64,000 bases of DNA from Limnohabitans lacus. Lineage in GTDB: Bacteria; Pseudomonadota; Gammaproteobacteria; Burkholderiales; Burkholderiaceae_C. The stretch covers positions 107,649 through 171,648 of the forward strand of contig NZ_JASGBH010000009.1 in NCBI RefSeq assembly GCF_030053395.1, read 5' to 3'. Position 1 is the first letter of the stretch, and each line of letters starts with the position of its first letter. Under the pieces are notes generated by a model, which did no database searches, was not told the origin of the DNA, and saw only the letters and a list, made by a program, of their open reading frames with translations. The position numbers were made by a program, and so were the translations under genes. This document shows, in pieces, positions 34,989-44,900 of this stretch.

Positions 34989-35472
34989 ACGCGAAATCGT
35001 CAAGATTGAGGGCCTGGCAGAACTGGGCAAAGCCCTGCGCGAATTGTCAGATCGTGTCGCCAGAAACGGCCTGCGTGTGTCGGTCTACGCCGGGGCCAAG
35101 GTCGTGCGGGACGAAGCCCGCGCCCGGGCACCCAAGGCACAGCAGTCTCTGGGGCCGAACCAGCCCCCACCGGGCACCCTCAAGCGCTCGGTGATCATGA
35201 AGCACATCCCAGAGCTCTCCAGCCTCACGCGCCAGACCTTCTTTGTGACGGTGCGCCACGGCAAGAAGTACCGCAAGCAGGGCAAAAAAGGCAACCTGTC
35301 CCAGGATGCCTGGTATTGGCGGTTTGTGGAGTTTGGCACCCGAAAGATGGCGGCACGCCCATTTCTGCGTCCGGCGCTCGAGGTCAAACGGCGCGAAGCC
35401 GCTCAGGCCATGAAAGAGCGCTTGCAGCAGCGCGTGGCGCTAGAAGCCAAAAAATGCAGCACAAGACCTTAG
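34981..35472 (+). CDS. HK97 gp10-like neck protein
   Basis: The 163-residue protein matches HK97-gp10/tail completion: KIEGLAELGKALRELSDRVARNGLRVSVYAGAKVVRDEARARAP, basic middle, then WYWRFVEFGTRKMAARPFLRPALE. ATG 34981 overlaps the head closure stop and starts the conserved part; codons upstream in frame are a shadow. Confidence 0.9.
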   Translation: MARREIVKIEGLAELGKALRELSDRVARNGLRVSVYAGAKVVRDEARARAPKAQQSLGPNQPPPGTLKRSVIMKHIPELSSLTRQTFFVTVRHGKKYRKQGKKGNLSQDAWYWRFVEFGTRKMAARPFLRPALEVKRREAAQAMKERLQQRVALEAKKCSTRP

Positions 35473-35481
35473 GACACAGCG

Positions 35482-35826
35482 GTGCAGGACTTCTTTGACG
35501 CTATCCAGAACTTGGCTGGTGGTGAGGTGTACGCCCTGGTTGCTCCAGAAAGCACACAGTACCCGGCCATCGTTTACACGCCCATCGCGCAAGAGCACAT
35601 CTTCGGCATCGATGGACCCAATTTGCCACGTGGCTTGCAGCGCGTGCGCGTTCAGGTCGATACCTACGCCAGAACCTACCAGGAGGCCTTGCACCTCCAA
35701 GACCAGGTCCTGGCGGCGCTTTTGGCCGACATTAGCACCATCGCCGATGTGCGCATGGGGCTCAGTGAATTTGAAGCGCAAGCCCGGCTGTACCGGGTGA
35801 GCGTGGACTACACCTACCACCGCTGA
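35482..35826 (+). CDS. Tail completion protein (DUF3168/gp17-like)
   Basis: The 114-residue protein matches DUF3168: LVAPESTQYPAIVYTPIAQEHI, RVRVQVDTYARTYQEALHLQDQVLAAL. Starts at GTG 35482. It forms the tail terminator or neck in siphophages. Confidence 0.85.
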   Translation: MQDFFDAIQNLAGGEVYALVAPESTQYPAIVYTPIAQEHIFGIDGPNLPRGLQRVRVQVDTYARTYQEALHLQDQVLAALLADISTIADVRMGLSEFEAQARLYRVSVDYTYHR

Positions 35827-35873
35827 ACACGTTTCAGGCCACAACAGTTTCACCGCACAACAGGAGCACGTGC

Positions 35874-36284
35874 ATGAGCAGCACCGCCATCACCGCACAG
35901 GGCATTGCCATTGCCCGCTTTGGCACCACCACCTTTGAAACCATTCCAAACGTGGTCTCGTTTCAGGGGCCCGGAGGCCAGGCCTCGGTCATCGATGTGA
36001 CCAATCTGGCCTCAACTTCCAAAGAAAAACGCGTGGGTTTGCGCGACGAAGGTCAGCTTTCGCTGAGCCTTCACTACAACCCCGAAGACGCAGTGCACCA
36101 GGGCTTGCGCACCGACCGCGCCAACCGCACCCGTCGTCAGTTCCGCATCACCTTCACCGATGTGGCTGCAGCCACTTGGACGTTTTACGGTTATGTCACG
36201 CAGTTCAGCGTGCAAGGCGGGGTGGACGCGGTGGTTGAAGCCAGCGTGACCATTGAAATCGACGGCGACATCACAGAAAGCTAA
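35874..36284 (+). CDS. Major tail tube protein
   Basis: The 136-residue protein has the tail tube pattern: GIAIARFGTTTFETIPNVVSFQGPGGQASVIDVTNLASTSKEKRVGLRDEGQLSLSLHYNP, then RRQFRITFTDVAAATWTFYGYVTQFSVQGGVDAVVEASVTIEIDG. GGAG precedes the ATG. It forms the stacked hexamer tube. Confidence 0.9.
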   Translation: MSSTAITAQGIAIARFGTTTFETIPNVVSFQGPGGQASVIDVTNLASTSKEKRVGLRDEGQLSLSLHYNPEDAVHQGLRTDRANRTRRQFRITFTDVAAATWTFYGYVTQFSVQGGVDAVVEASVTIEIDGDITES

Positions 36285-36288
36285 ACCC

Positions 36289-36654
36289 ATGAACATCCTG
36301 TCCAAAGAAGCTATCCTATCTGCCGACGACCTGCCGCGCGAAATCGTGAGCGTTCCCGAATGGGGCGGTCAGGTGTACGTGCGCACCATGACCGGCACCG
36401 ACCGCGACGCCTTTGAAGCCAGCCTGATCACGAGGGATTCAAACACCTCGTCTAACGATCAACGCATGCACAACGTGCGCGCGCGCCTGGTCTCGCTCAC
36501 CTTGTGTAGCGAGTCGGGCGAGCGCATGTTCCAAGATGGTGACATCGACGCCTTAGGCCGCAAAAGCGCCCGGGCGCTCGACCGGGTCTTTGCTGTGGCC
36601 CAGCGCCTGAACGGCATCGGCGCCGATGAGGCGCAAGCCGCAAAAAACGCCTGA
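36289..36654 (+). CDS. Tail assembly chaperone, zero frame (gpG-like)
   Basis: The 121-residue protein has LPREIVSVPEWGGQVYVRTMTGTDRDAFEASLI and a helix-rich C-terminus, matching the gpG-type tail assembly chaperones that guide tape-measure packing. ATG 36289 was chosen as it starts the conserved part and directly follows the tube stop. Shortly before its stop lies a slippery A AAA AAC (36642-36648), so a -1 shift would fuse it to the DUF4035-like frame, as with lambda gpG-gpGT. Confidence 0.85.
   Translation: MNILSKEAILSADDLPREIVSVPEWGGQVYVRTMTGTDRDAFEASLITRDSNTSSNDQRMHNVRARLVSLTLCSESGERMFQDGDIDALGRKSARALDRVFAVAQRLNGIGADEAQAAKNA
36642..36648 (+). promoter_or_regulatory. Slippery heptamer for -1 ribosomal frameshift
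   Basis: A AAA AAC is in the correct zero-frame phase (gcA AAA AAC), 3 bases before the final sense codon of the chaperone gene (stop at 36652-36654). The -1 frame is open from there through 36678 to 37001. This is the classical G/GT configuration. Confidence 0.8.
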
Positions 36655-37001
36655 TCGCCAGCCCGGCCCGGCGCTTTGTGTTTCGGCTGGCGCTGGCTTT
36701 GGGTCTGCCAGTGCGCGAGTTGCTGGCGCGCATGGGCTCTGACGAGCTCACCGAGTGGATGGCGTTTTATCAGTTGGAGCCCTTTGGGGATTTCCGGGCG
36801 GACTTGCGCTCGGCCATCGTCGCGTCCACCTTGGCCAACGCCCACCGCAGCAAAGAGGGCAAGCCCTTCACGCCGGAGGACTTCATGCCCTTTGTGGATA
36901 AGAAAAACCGTTCAGATCAACCCAAGGCATCTGAAGCAGATGCATCACGCCTGAACATCGCCCGCTTCAAGGCCATGTTCGCGCACCGCATCAAGAGATA
37001 A
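36648..37001 (+). CDS. Tail assembly chaperone T-domain (DUF4035-like), expressed by -1 frameshift
   Basis: The T-part reads RLIASPARRF, then the DUF4035-like VFRLALALGLPVRELLARMGSDELTEWMAFYQLEPFG and a C-terminus. It is open in the -1 frame from the slippery site to 37001, giving a fusion of about 237 residues with the upstream chaperone. A GTG at 36678 could also start it independently, but there is no good ribosome-binding site. The fusion binds tail tube subunits and the tape measure. Confidence 0.82.
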   Translation, partial: RLIASPARRFVFRLALALGLPVRELLARMGSDELTEWMAFYQLEPFGDFRADLRSAIVASTLANAHRSKEGKPFTPEDFMPFVDKKNRSDQPKASEADASRLNIARFKAMFAHRIKR

Positions 37002-37011
37002 GGCAACCCCC

Positions 37012-39486
37012 ATGGCTGATATCGGCTCCTTGGTCATCAAACTTGCAGCCGATACCGCCGAGTTTCAGGCCGATCTCGGGCGCAGTGCGCGTTTGCTGGA
37101 CAAGCACGCCTCGGACATGAAAGCCTCGCTGCAGCAGGTCGCTGGCGTTGCCCGGACCGCTTTTGCGGTCGTCATCGGCACCACTTCGGTGGCAGCACTG
37201 CGTGACTTTGTGACCCAGACCTTGGAGACTTCGGCAGCGCTGCAAGGCCTGGCCGAGCAAACTGGGGCGAGCGCCACGGCGCTGTCAGGCTTTGCGCCCG
37301 TGGCTACCATCTCGGGCACCGCGATGGACGCCATTGGCGGGAGTCTGGCCAAACTCTCTAAAGGTCTGGCGGGTGTGAACGATGAAACGGCCGGTGCCAC
37401 AAAGGCGCTGCAGTTTTTGGGGGTGAGGGCCAAGGATGCCAGCGGCAATCTGCGTGATCCTGCCGAGGTCATGAACGATGTGGCCTTAAAGCTCTCCGAA
37501 TTTGAAGACGGCGCGGGCAAGACAGCCCTGGCCATAGAGCTCTTTGGCAAGTCGGGCGCGTCCATGCTGCCCTTCCTCAAAGACCTTGCAGAAAACCAGG
37601 ACCTCAATATTCGGCTCACGGCCCAGCAGATCGAGGAAGCGGACAACGCTTCCAAGGCGCTGGCGCGTATGAAAGCCGAGACGGGCTTTGTCGCACAGAC
37701 CCTGGTCACGGCCGCCATCCCGTCCATGACAGTGCTCGCGCAGGAACTCAAGCAAGTGCTCTTTGGCACGGACGACGCGGTGGGCGGAATCCAGCGCCTG
37801 CGCACCGATGGTTCGCTCACCACCTGGGCGCAGAACACGGCGTACGCCATCGCTGTGGTCATCGACGCCCTGCGCGGCATTGGCCAGACCATCAAGTCGG
37901 TGATTGGCAGTTTCCAGGCGGTGTGGGCAGACATTGAGCTGGCGGGGACATTTCTTGCAGGGGGCGAGGGACTTAATCCATTTTCTGAAGAGAACCGCGC
38001 ACGCCTCAAAGCGGCGCTGGACAAACGCAACGCGATCGTCGAGCAGGCCAACCAAAATTATGTCGAGCTGTGGGACATGCCACTTTTGACCGACGCGGTC
38101 ACCAAACGCTTTGATGACATCCGCAAAGGCAGCGATGCGAGCAACTCTGAAACAACTGCACCCACGCCCCGCAAGCGCCTGAATTACAGCATCGCCACCA
38201 CGGCCGTCACAGCCACGGCCATGGCGGGCATCGACAGTGAACTCAAGCGACTGCAAGGCCTGGTTGATGCAGAGTCGGGCATCCTCAAGGACCGCCAACG
38301 CATCATCGACCTTTATGAAAACCAGGGCTACCTGAGTTTCAAGGAGGCCAGTGACGCTCGCTTGGCTGCGCAGCAAGATTTCACGCAAAAGCTCTCTGCC
38401 TTGTCCTCGGATGAGGAAGCTGTTTTGCGTAAAGGTCTCGACACGGTCGCTAAAACCAGCCAGGACAAACTCAAGCTCCAGGACAAGCTCCTGGAGATTG
38501 CCCTCAAACGCCAAAAGCTCGAGCGCGATGCCCAGCAGTCCGACCTGGAGCGCCAGATCCGGCTGCCGGGCGAATCGCTCAAAGACCTGCAAGAGCAGGC
38601 CTCGCGCGGTCAGGCGCAGTTGCGTGCCAGCGAAGAGCAGATCAAAACCCTGCGTGAAACCGGCGCCATCAGCGAGCTCGACTCGCTGCACCGCTTGGGC
38701 GAAGCCCGTCAGGAAAGTGCGAACCAGCTGGCCACATTGGCCGAGCAAGCGCGTGGCTTGGCAGATGCCGCCCCCGGTAATGAAAAACTCGCCGAAGCCC
38801 TTCGAAAAATCGAGGAAGCCGCCCGCCAAGCGGCAGATGGCGCTCAGCTGTTGACGCAGCGTGCCAAGGAACTCTCTGACCCCGAAGCCGGATTTGCCAA
38901 AGGCATGCGTGCAGTGGCCGAAGAGGCTGAGCAGATTGGCAAGCAGATGGAAGCGGCAACAATCCGCGCATTCAACGGCATGACCGATGCGCTGGTGGGC
39001 TTTGTGATGACGGGCAAGCTCGACTTCAGGTCGCTGGCCAACTCCATCATCTCGGACCTGATCCGCATCCAAATCCAGCGCGCCATCACGCTGCCCCTGG
39101 CCAAAGCCATGAGCAGTTTCTTTGGTTTTGCCGATGGCGGGGTCATGACGGCAGAGGGGCCATTACCGCTGCGGGGTTACGCCAGTGGCGGGATCGCCAA
39201 TTCGCCGCAACTGGCGGTGTTTGGCGAAGGCTCGCGGCCAGAGGCCTATGTGCCATTACCCGATGGGCGGACCATTCCCGTGACCATGAGCGGTGGCACT
39301 GCTGGGGCCATGGGCGCAGGCCATGTGTTCAATATTTCTGTGAGTGTCAGTGATGCTGGCGCAGCAGCGCGAGGCGACAACGCAGGCGGTCGTGACCTGG
39401 GCCAGGCGGTGGCCAACGCGGTGCGCCAGGAGCTGCTGGCGCAAAAGCGGGCCGGTGGCTTGCTCGACAGCAGGAGGGCTTTGTAA
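37012..39486 (+). CDS. Tail tape measure protein
   Basis: The 824-residue protein fixes tail length. It opens with SLVIKLAADTAEFQADLGRSARLLDKHASDMKASLQQ, a typical TMP start, has hydrophobic helices (TAFAVVIGTTSVAALRDF), long coiled coils between about 450 and 640 (QDKLLEIALKRQKLERDAQQSDLERQI), and the lambda-type C-terminus with LDFRSLANSIISDLIRIQIQRAITLPLAKAMSSFFGFADGGVMTAEGPLPLRGYASGGI. It is directly followed by the gpM-like gene. Confidence 0.95.
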   Translation: MADIGSLVIKLAADTAEFQADLGRSARLLDKHASDMKASLQQVAGVARTAFAVVIGTTSVAALRDFVTQTLETSAALQGLAEQTGASATALSGFAPVATISGTAMDAIGGSLAKLSKGLAGVNDETAGATKALQFLGVRAKDASGNLRDPAEVMNDVALKLSEFEDGAGKTALAIELFGKSGASMLPFLKDLAENQDLNIRLTAQQIEEADNASKALARMKAETGFVAQTLVTAAIPSMTVLAQELKQVLFGTDDAVGGIQRLRTDGSLTTWAQNTAYAIAVVIDALRGIGQTIKSVIGSFQAVWADIELAGTFLAGGEGLNPFSEENRARLKAALDKRNAIVEQANQNYVELWDMPLLTDAVTKRFDDIRKGSDASNSETTAPTPRKRLNYSIATTAVTATAMAGIDSELKRLQGLVDAESGILKDRQRIIDLYENQGYLSFKEASDARLAAQQDFTQKLSALSSDEEAVLRKGLDTVAKTSQDKLKLQDKLLEIALKRQKLERDAQQSDLERQIRLPGESLKDLQEQASRGQAQLRASEEQIKTLRETGAISELDSLHRLGEARQESANQLATLAEQARGLADAAPGNEKLAEALRKIEEAARQAADGAQLLTQRAKELSDPEAGFAKGMRAVAEEAEQIGKQMEAATIRAFNGMTDALVGFVMTGKLDFRSLANSIISDLIRIQIQRAITLPLAKAMSSFFGFADGGVMTAEGPLPLRGYASGGIANSPQLAVFGEGSRPEAYVPLPDGRTIPVTMSGGTAGAMGAGHVFNISVSVSDAGAAARGDNAGGRDLGQAVANAVRQELLAQKRAGGLLDSRRAL

Positions 39487-39825
39487 ATGGCGGTGTTTAC
39501 ATGGATTCCTTCGCTGGGTGCCAGTCTGGCCATGCGTCCCAATGTACGGCGGGTGGCATTTGGCGATGGGTATGAGCAGCGCCTGGCCTTTGGCATCCAC
39601 ACCCAAGCCGAGGTCTGGACGCTGGAGTTTCGTGGGCGGACCAGACAGGATGCCGGAGCGATCGACGATTTCTTGCGCGCTCGCGGGGGTGTGCAGGCTT
39701 TTGACTGGACCACCCCGGCAGGCACCGCTGCCAAGTTCACCTGCGAAGAGTGGAGCCGCTCGGTGGATGAGCCCAACGTCGAGACGGTGCGGGCGACTTT
39801 TAAACAGGTGTTCGATCTGTCATGA
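39487..39825 (+). CDS. Minor tail protein gpM-like
   Basis: The 112-residue protein matches the gpM/DUF2460-related minor tail protein: FTWIPSLGASLAMRPNVRRVAFGDGYEQRLAFGIHTQAEVWTLEF and FDWTTPAGTAAKFTCEEWSR. It abuts the tape measure and overlaps gpL by ATGA. Part of the tail tip. Confidence 0.9.
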   Translation: MAVFTWIPSLGASLAMRPNVRRVAFGDGYEQRLAFGIHTQAEVWTLEFRGRTRQDAGAIDDFLRARGGVQAFDWTTPAGTAAKFTCEEWSRSVDEPNVETVRATFKQVFDLS

Positions 39826-40556
39826 CGGATCTGCAGATGAAAGTTTTGCCAATGACCTCATCAGCGATCACCTCAGAAATCCAGAAACTCGCCCCCAGCG
39901 CCGTGATCGAGCTCTTTGTGCTGGACCTGTCGCTCTTTGGCCAAGGGCCAGTGAGGTTTCACGCGGGCACCAATGCCCTCATGCAGCGTGTGGTTTGGCA
40001 AGGCCACGCCTATGAAGCGTTCCCGATCCAGGTTGAGGGCTTTGAGTTCAACGGCGGCGGGCAAGTGCCTCGTCCCCGGCTGCGGGTGGCCAATGTCACG
40101 GGCTCGATCACGGCGCTCGTGCTGAGCTACCAGGATCTGGTGGGGGCCAGGATCACCCGAAAACGGACCCTGGCCAAGTACCTCGATGCGGTCAATTTTG
40201 CGGACGGCGTGAACCCCACAGCAGACCCTTTGGCCGAGTTCGCCGACGACGTTTACTGCGTTGACCGCAAGTCGCGTGAAACGCGCGAGGTGGTCGAGTT
40301 CGAGTTGGCCGCCTCGTTTGACCTGGAAGGCGTCAGCTTGCCACGCCGTCAAATCGTGCAAAACGTCTGCCCTTGGTCCTACCGGGGTGCCGAGTGCGGC
40401 TACACGGGCAGTGCGTATTTCAATGCGAATGACGAGGTGGTGAGCAGCAAGGCGCAAGACGCCTGTGGCAAACGCCTGGCCTCTTGCCAGCGGCGCTTTG
40501 GTGCCCATGCCGAGTTGCCATTCGGGGGCTTTCCGGCGGCGGGCTTGTTCCGGTGA
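39822..40556 (+). CDS. Minor tail protein gpL-like
   Basis: The 244-residue protein has VIELFVLDLSLFGQGPVRFHAG, the gpL body, and the Fe-S/zinc-like C-terminal CPWSYRGAECGYTGSAYF...DACGKRLASCQRRFG cysteines typical of lambda gpL. ATG 39822 overlaps the gpM stop. An ATG at 39852 is an alternative start. A 17-bp triple repeat begins at its stop codon. Confidence 0.92.
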   Translation: MTDLQMKVLPMTSSAITSEIQKLAPSAVIELFVLDLSLFGQGPVRFHAGTNALMQRVVWQGHAYEAFPIQVEGFEFNGGGQVPRPRLRVANVTGSITALVLSYQDLVGARITRKRTLAKYLDAVNFADGVNPTADPLAEFADDVYCVDRKSRETREVVEFELAASFDLEGVSLPRRQIVQNVCPWSYRGAECGYTGSAYFNANDEVVSSKAQDACGKRLASCQRRFGAHAELPFGGFPAAGLFR

Positions 40557-40606
40557 TGAATGAAATCAAGACATGAATGAAATCACTGCATGAATGAAAT
40601 CAATCA
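40556..40606 (+). repeat. Three 17-bp direct repeats at the gpL/gpK junction
   Basis: ATGAATGAAATCA occurs at 40556, 40573 and 40590, exactly 17 bases apart. The third copy supplies the gpK start codon. The first two ATGs are in the other two frames. ATCACTGCATGAAT at the junction (40582-40595) recurs at 41972-41985, again spanning a start codon (gpJ). This suggests a duplicated translation-start leader. Confidence 0.75.
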
Positions 40607-41315
40607 ATCCCTGGCCTTGGCCCACGCCGCCAAAGAGTTTCCCCGTGAAGCCTGTGGGCTGCTGGTCATTCAAAAGGGCCGCGAAGTCTATTGCCCTTGC
40701 CGCAACATCGGTGTGGGCACTGACCAGTTCGTGATCCACCCCGAAGACTATGTGGCAGCTGACCGTCAGGGCGAAATCGTTGAGGTGTTCCATTCCCACC
40801 CGAACATGCCCCCTGAGCCCAGCCAGGCCGACCGTGTGGCTTGCGAAGCCACAGGGCTGCCCTGGTCCATCGTGTCGTTTCCCGCCGGTCAGTGGGCGCA
40901 GATCAAGCCCGTGGGCTATGTCGCGCCCCTGGTGGGCCGTCAATGGGCGCATGGTGTGCTCGACTGCTACGCCCTGGTGCGCGACTGGTACGCGCAGGAG
41001 CGCGGCGTTGATCTGCCTAATTTTGAGCGCTTTGACGAGTGGTGGAAGCGCGGTTTGAACCTGTACCTGGATAACTTTGGATCTGCCGGGTTTGAGGATA
41101 CGGATCTGACGGATCGGACAGATCTGAAGGTGGGGGATGTGCTCTTGATGCAGGTTGCCTCCCCTGTGCCCAACCATGCGGCGGTGTATCTGGGCGATGG
41201 GCTGATCCTGCACCACTTGCAAGGCAGGCTATCGAGTCGCGACGTGTACGGCGGCTACTGGCAAAAGGTCACCACCCAGGCGCTGCGGCATCCAGACCTT
41301 CACCGACATCTTTAG
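40590..41315 (+). CDS. Tail tip protein gpK-like (MPN/JAMM plus NlpC/P60)
   Basis: The 241-residue protein has an N-terminal JAB/MPN metalloprotease-like domain (E19 in FPREACGLL, then VFHSHPNMPPEPSQADR) and a C-terminal NlpC/P60 peptidase (GVLDCYALVRDWYAQ with the cysteine near 127, NHAAVYLGDG with the histidine). In lambda gpK takes part in tail tip assembly; a peptidoglycan-cutting role during entry is possible. The start lies in the third 17-bp repeat. Confidence 0.92.
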   Translation: MNEINQSLALAHAAKEFPREACGLLVIQKGREVYCPCRNIGVGTDQFVIHPEDYVAADRQGEIVEVFHSHPNMPPEPSQADRVACEATGLPWSIVSFPAGQWAQIKPVGYVAPLVGRQWAHGVLDCYALVRDWYAQERGVDLPNFERFDEWWKRGLNLYLDNFGSAGFEDTDLTDRTDLKVGDVLLMQVASPVPNHAAVYLGDGLILHHLQGRLSSRDVYGGYWQKVTTQALRHPDLHRHL

Positions 41316-41359
41316 CCGTTTTCTTTACCGATCCTAAAACTTGCAGCACGAGTATTGCC

Positions 41360-41956
41360 ATGGCCACAATCCTTCTTCTCGGTGAACTGGGCAAGCGCTT
41401 TGGGCGTCGCCATCAGATGGCGGTGGCCTCAGCCGCCGAGGCGGTGCGCGCTCTGTGCGCCAACTTCCCGCAGTTTGAGCGGGAACTGGTGTCCTCTGGC
41501 GAGCGGGGCGTGGGCTACCGGGTGCTGGCCGGGCGGGACCAACTTGCGCTCGACCGATTGCATGAACCCACCGGCCAGCAGCGCATCACCATCGCGCCTG
41601 TGGTCTCGGGCGCGGGTGGCAACGGTCTAGGCCAGATCCTGCTCGGCGCAGCTTTGATTGCTGTGTCGTGGTGGAACCCGATGGGCTGGGCAGCCGCTGG
41701 CTCATTCTTGTCTCAAGCCACCCTGTATTCGGTGGGCACTTCCATGATTCTGGGCGGTGTGGCCCAGATGATTGTGCCCACCGCCAAAGCATCAGATCCG
41801 TCCGCGCGCCCAGAAAACCGCCCCAGTTATGTGTTCAACGGGGCCGTGAACACCACCGCCCAAGGCCATCCCGTGCCCGTGGGCTACGGCCGGATGATTG
41901 TGGGTTCGGCTGTGATCAGTGCGGGCATCGATGTCGATGAAATACCTGTTCTTTAA
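41360..41956 (+). CDS. Tail assembly protein gpI-like
   Basis: The 198-residue protein matches lambda gpI: LGELGKRFGRRHQMAVASAAEAVRALCANFPQFERELVSSGERGVGYRVLAG (ubiquitin-like), a hydrophobic Gly-rich middle (GLGQILLGAALIAVSWWNPMGWAAAGSFLSQATLYSVGTSMILGGVAQMI) and PVPVGYGRMIVGSAVISAGI. It helps gpJ assemble. Confidence 0.9.
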   Translation: MATILLLGELGKRFGRRHQMAVASAAEAVRALCANFPQFERELVSSGERGVGYRVLAGRDQLALDRLHEPTGQQRITIAPVVSGAGGNGLGQILLGAALIAVSWWNPMGWAAAGSFLSQATLYSVGTSMILGGVAQMIVPTAKASDPSARPENRPSYVFNGAVNTTAQGHPVPVGYGRMIVGSAVISAGIDVDEIPVL

Positions 41957-41979
41957 ATACCTGTCGATGAGATCACTGC

Positions 41980-44900
41980 ATGAATCTGATGCCAGCTTCA
42001 AATCCTTTGATCATCGGCGCAGGTGGCGGTGGCAAGTCAGGCGGCGGTAGCGCCCGTGTGGCCCAAGAAGCTGCCGACAGCCTGCGCTCCAAAGCCTACG
42101 CCCGTGTGGTCGATTTGGTGTGCGAGGGAGAAATCGAGGGCTTGGTCGATGGTCTCAAATCTGTCTATCTGGACGACACGCCGATTCAGAATGCCGATGG
42201 CAGCTACAACTTTTCTGGGGTGACGCTTGAAAGTCGCCCCGGAACCCAGCAGCAGGACTACATCCCCGGCTTTGCTTCAGTAGAGAACGAAGTCTCGGTC
42301 GGCGTGGAATGTAAGTTTGCCCAGCCGGTGGTGCGCGCCATCAACGACCCCGACGTGGACGCTGTGCGCCTCAAAGTGAGCATGCCCGCGCTCACCTTGC
42401 AGGACATGACCAACGGCGATTTGAACGGCACATCCGTCAGCTATGCGATCGACTTGCAGTCGGCAGGCGCTGGTTTTGTTCAGGTGCTCACCGACACGGT
42501 TTCTGGCAAGACTACCTCGCGCTACCAGCGCAGCTACTACGTGCCACTGTCCGGCGCAGGCCCTTGGGATGTCCGCCTTCGCAGGCTGACCGAGGACGCG
42601 ACCCAAAGCAGCCTGCAAAACAAGACCTTTCTGGACTCGTACACCGAGGTCATCGAAAGCAAGCTGCGCTACCCCAACAGCGCCCTGATGGCCTTGCGGG
42701 TGGACGCCTCGCAGTTCAACGCCATCCCCCGGCGCAGCTATGAGCTCAAACTCCTGCGCGTGCGGTTGCCGTCCAACTACGACACCGAGTCCCGTTCATA
42801 CGCAGGTGTCTGGGACGGCACCTTCAAGGTGGCCTGGACCGACAACCCGGCCTGGTGCTTTTACGACCTGGTCACCAACACCCGCTATGGCTTGGGGCAT
42901 TTCATCCCTGAGTCTCAGGTTGACAAGTGGGCGCTGTACCGGGTGGCCCGTTACTGTGATGAACTGGTGCCTGATGGCCTGGGTGGGCACGAGCCTCGCT
43001 TCACCTGCAACCTGTACCTGCAAACCCGCGAGCAGGCCTACAAGGTTGTACAAGACATGGCTTCGGTCTTCCGGGGCATGGCCTATTGGTCGGGTGGGGC
43101 CATCACCGTCACGCAGGACGCACCCCAAGACCCTGTCTATCAGTTCACTGCTGCCAATGTCATCGATGGCGAGTTCGCCTACCAGGGCTCGTCCGCCAAG
43201 GCTCGGCACACCGTGGCCCTGGTCAGCTGGGTCGATCCGGAGGATTTTTACAGGCAGAAGGTGGAATACGTTGAGGACGTTGTAGGCATCGCTCGTTACG
43301 GCGTGGTGCAAGCCGATGTGGTGGCCATGGGCTGCACTTCGCGCGGGCAGGCCAACCGGGTGGGCAAGTGGCTGCTGTATTCCGAGCAGTCTGAATCGGA
43401 AATCATCACTTTCCGCACAGGCTTGGAAGGTGCGGTGGTGCGCCCGGGCGATGTCATCCAGGTAGCTGACCCAAGTCGGGGCGGCATGCGCCTCGGGGGG
43501 CGCGTCGCAGCAGCTACCACCACCGCCGTCACCCTGGACCAGGATTTGCCAGCCGACTTGCCTTGGCGGCTTTCGGTGATCTTGCCCAATGGCAGTGTAG
43601 AAGAACGCCTGGTCGGAGCGACATTCGCTGCGTCCAGCGGTGATGCACACGCTCGGCGAACGCTTATGTTGACCATTCCCTTCAGCATGGCCCCGCAAAC
43701 CGATGCCATCTGGGTGTTGGCTTCCTCCATTATCGAGCCACAACTGTTTCGGGTGGTGTCAGTGGCCGAGCGCGAGCCCGGCGTGCATGAAGTCACGGCC
43801 CTGGCCCACAACCCGGGCAAGTACGCGGCCATCGAAGAGGGCCTGGCGCTGCAGCCGCGCGCCATCACGGTGCTGTCAGACATGCCTGCGGCCCCCACAG
43901 CCCTCAGCATGCAAGAGAGCCTGTACCGGGTCAAAGACCGGGCGCAGGTGCTGGTGCAACTGTCATGGGCTGAGGTGCCAGCGGCCATTGCTTACCGGCT
44001 TTCCTACAGGGTGGGCGGTGGCAACTTCGTGAGCCTGCCGCTGGTGAGCGCCAATTACGCAGAAATTCGGGATGCACAAGAGGGGGAGTACGAGTTCAGC
44101 TTAAGGGCCATCGGCATCACCCGAAAAGAAAGTGTGCCCGCCACACTCAGCGCCACGGTGCTGGGCAAGACACTGCCCCCGTCGGATGTGACCGGCTTTA
44201 CCGTGCAGCGGCGCATGTCCGATCTGCTTCTGAGCTGGGACGAACTGCCTGATGCCGACCTGGCGGGCTATGAGGTGCGGGTCGGGCCCGGCTGGGACGG
44301 CGCCCTACTGGTCGCCAAAACCTCCGGCACCCAGATGGTCCACGACCAGGATGCGGCAGGGCAGTACCCGTACCACATCCGCGCTTACGACACCTCGGGC
44401 CAATACAGCGCGCATGTCACAACCTTTGTGTTGACCTTGCTGGCCCCGGCCACGGTGCGCCAGTTCGATGTCGTGCAGTCGGCCAACCGGCTGGAGTTTC
44501 GCTGGCAACCCAACCCAGAGCCCGAGGTGGTGGGCTACGAGCTGCGAGAAGGGGCGGCATGGGATGCATCGCTGTTTGTGGCCGAGGTCAAGTCCACCAG
44601 CTACACGCTGCCCTCAGGCTTCGATGGCGAGCGCAAGTTCTGGATCAAGGCGATCGCCTCGCCCGGCATCTACAGCGACACGCCCACCTTCGTCTCGACC
44701 GTGGTGGCCCAGCCGCAGAACGCCAACCTGATCCTCGAGCGCGACGAGCAAGCAGGGGGCTTTGCTGGCACCAAGCACTTCGCCTCGGTGGTCACGGTCA
44801 ATGGCAAAAACGCGCTGCGCATGAACACCGACGCGCAAGTGGCCGAATACCTGTTCGAGTTGGATCTGGTCTCGCCCATCCGGGCACAGAACACCTTGCT

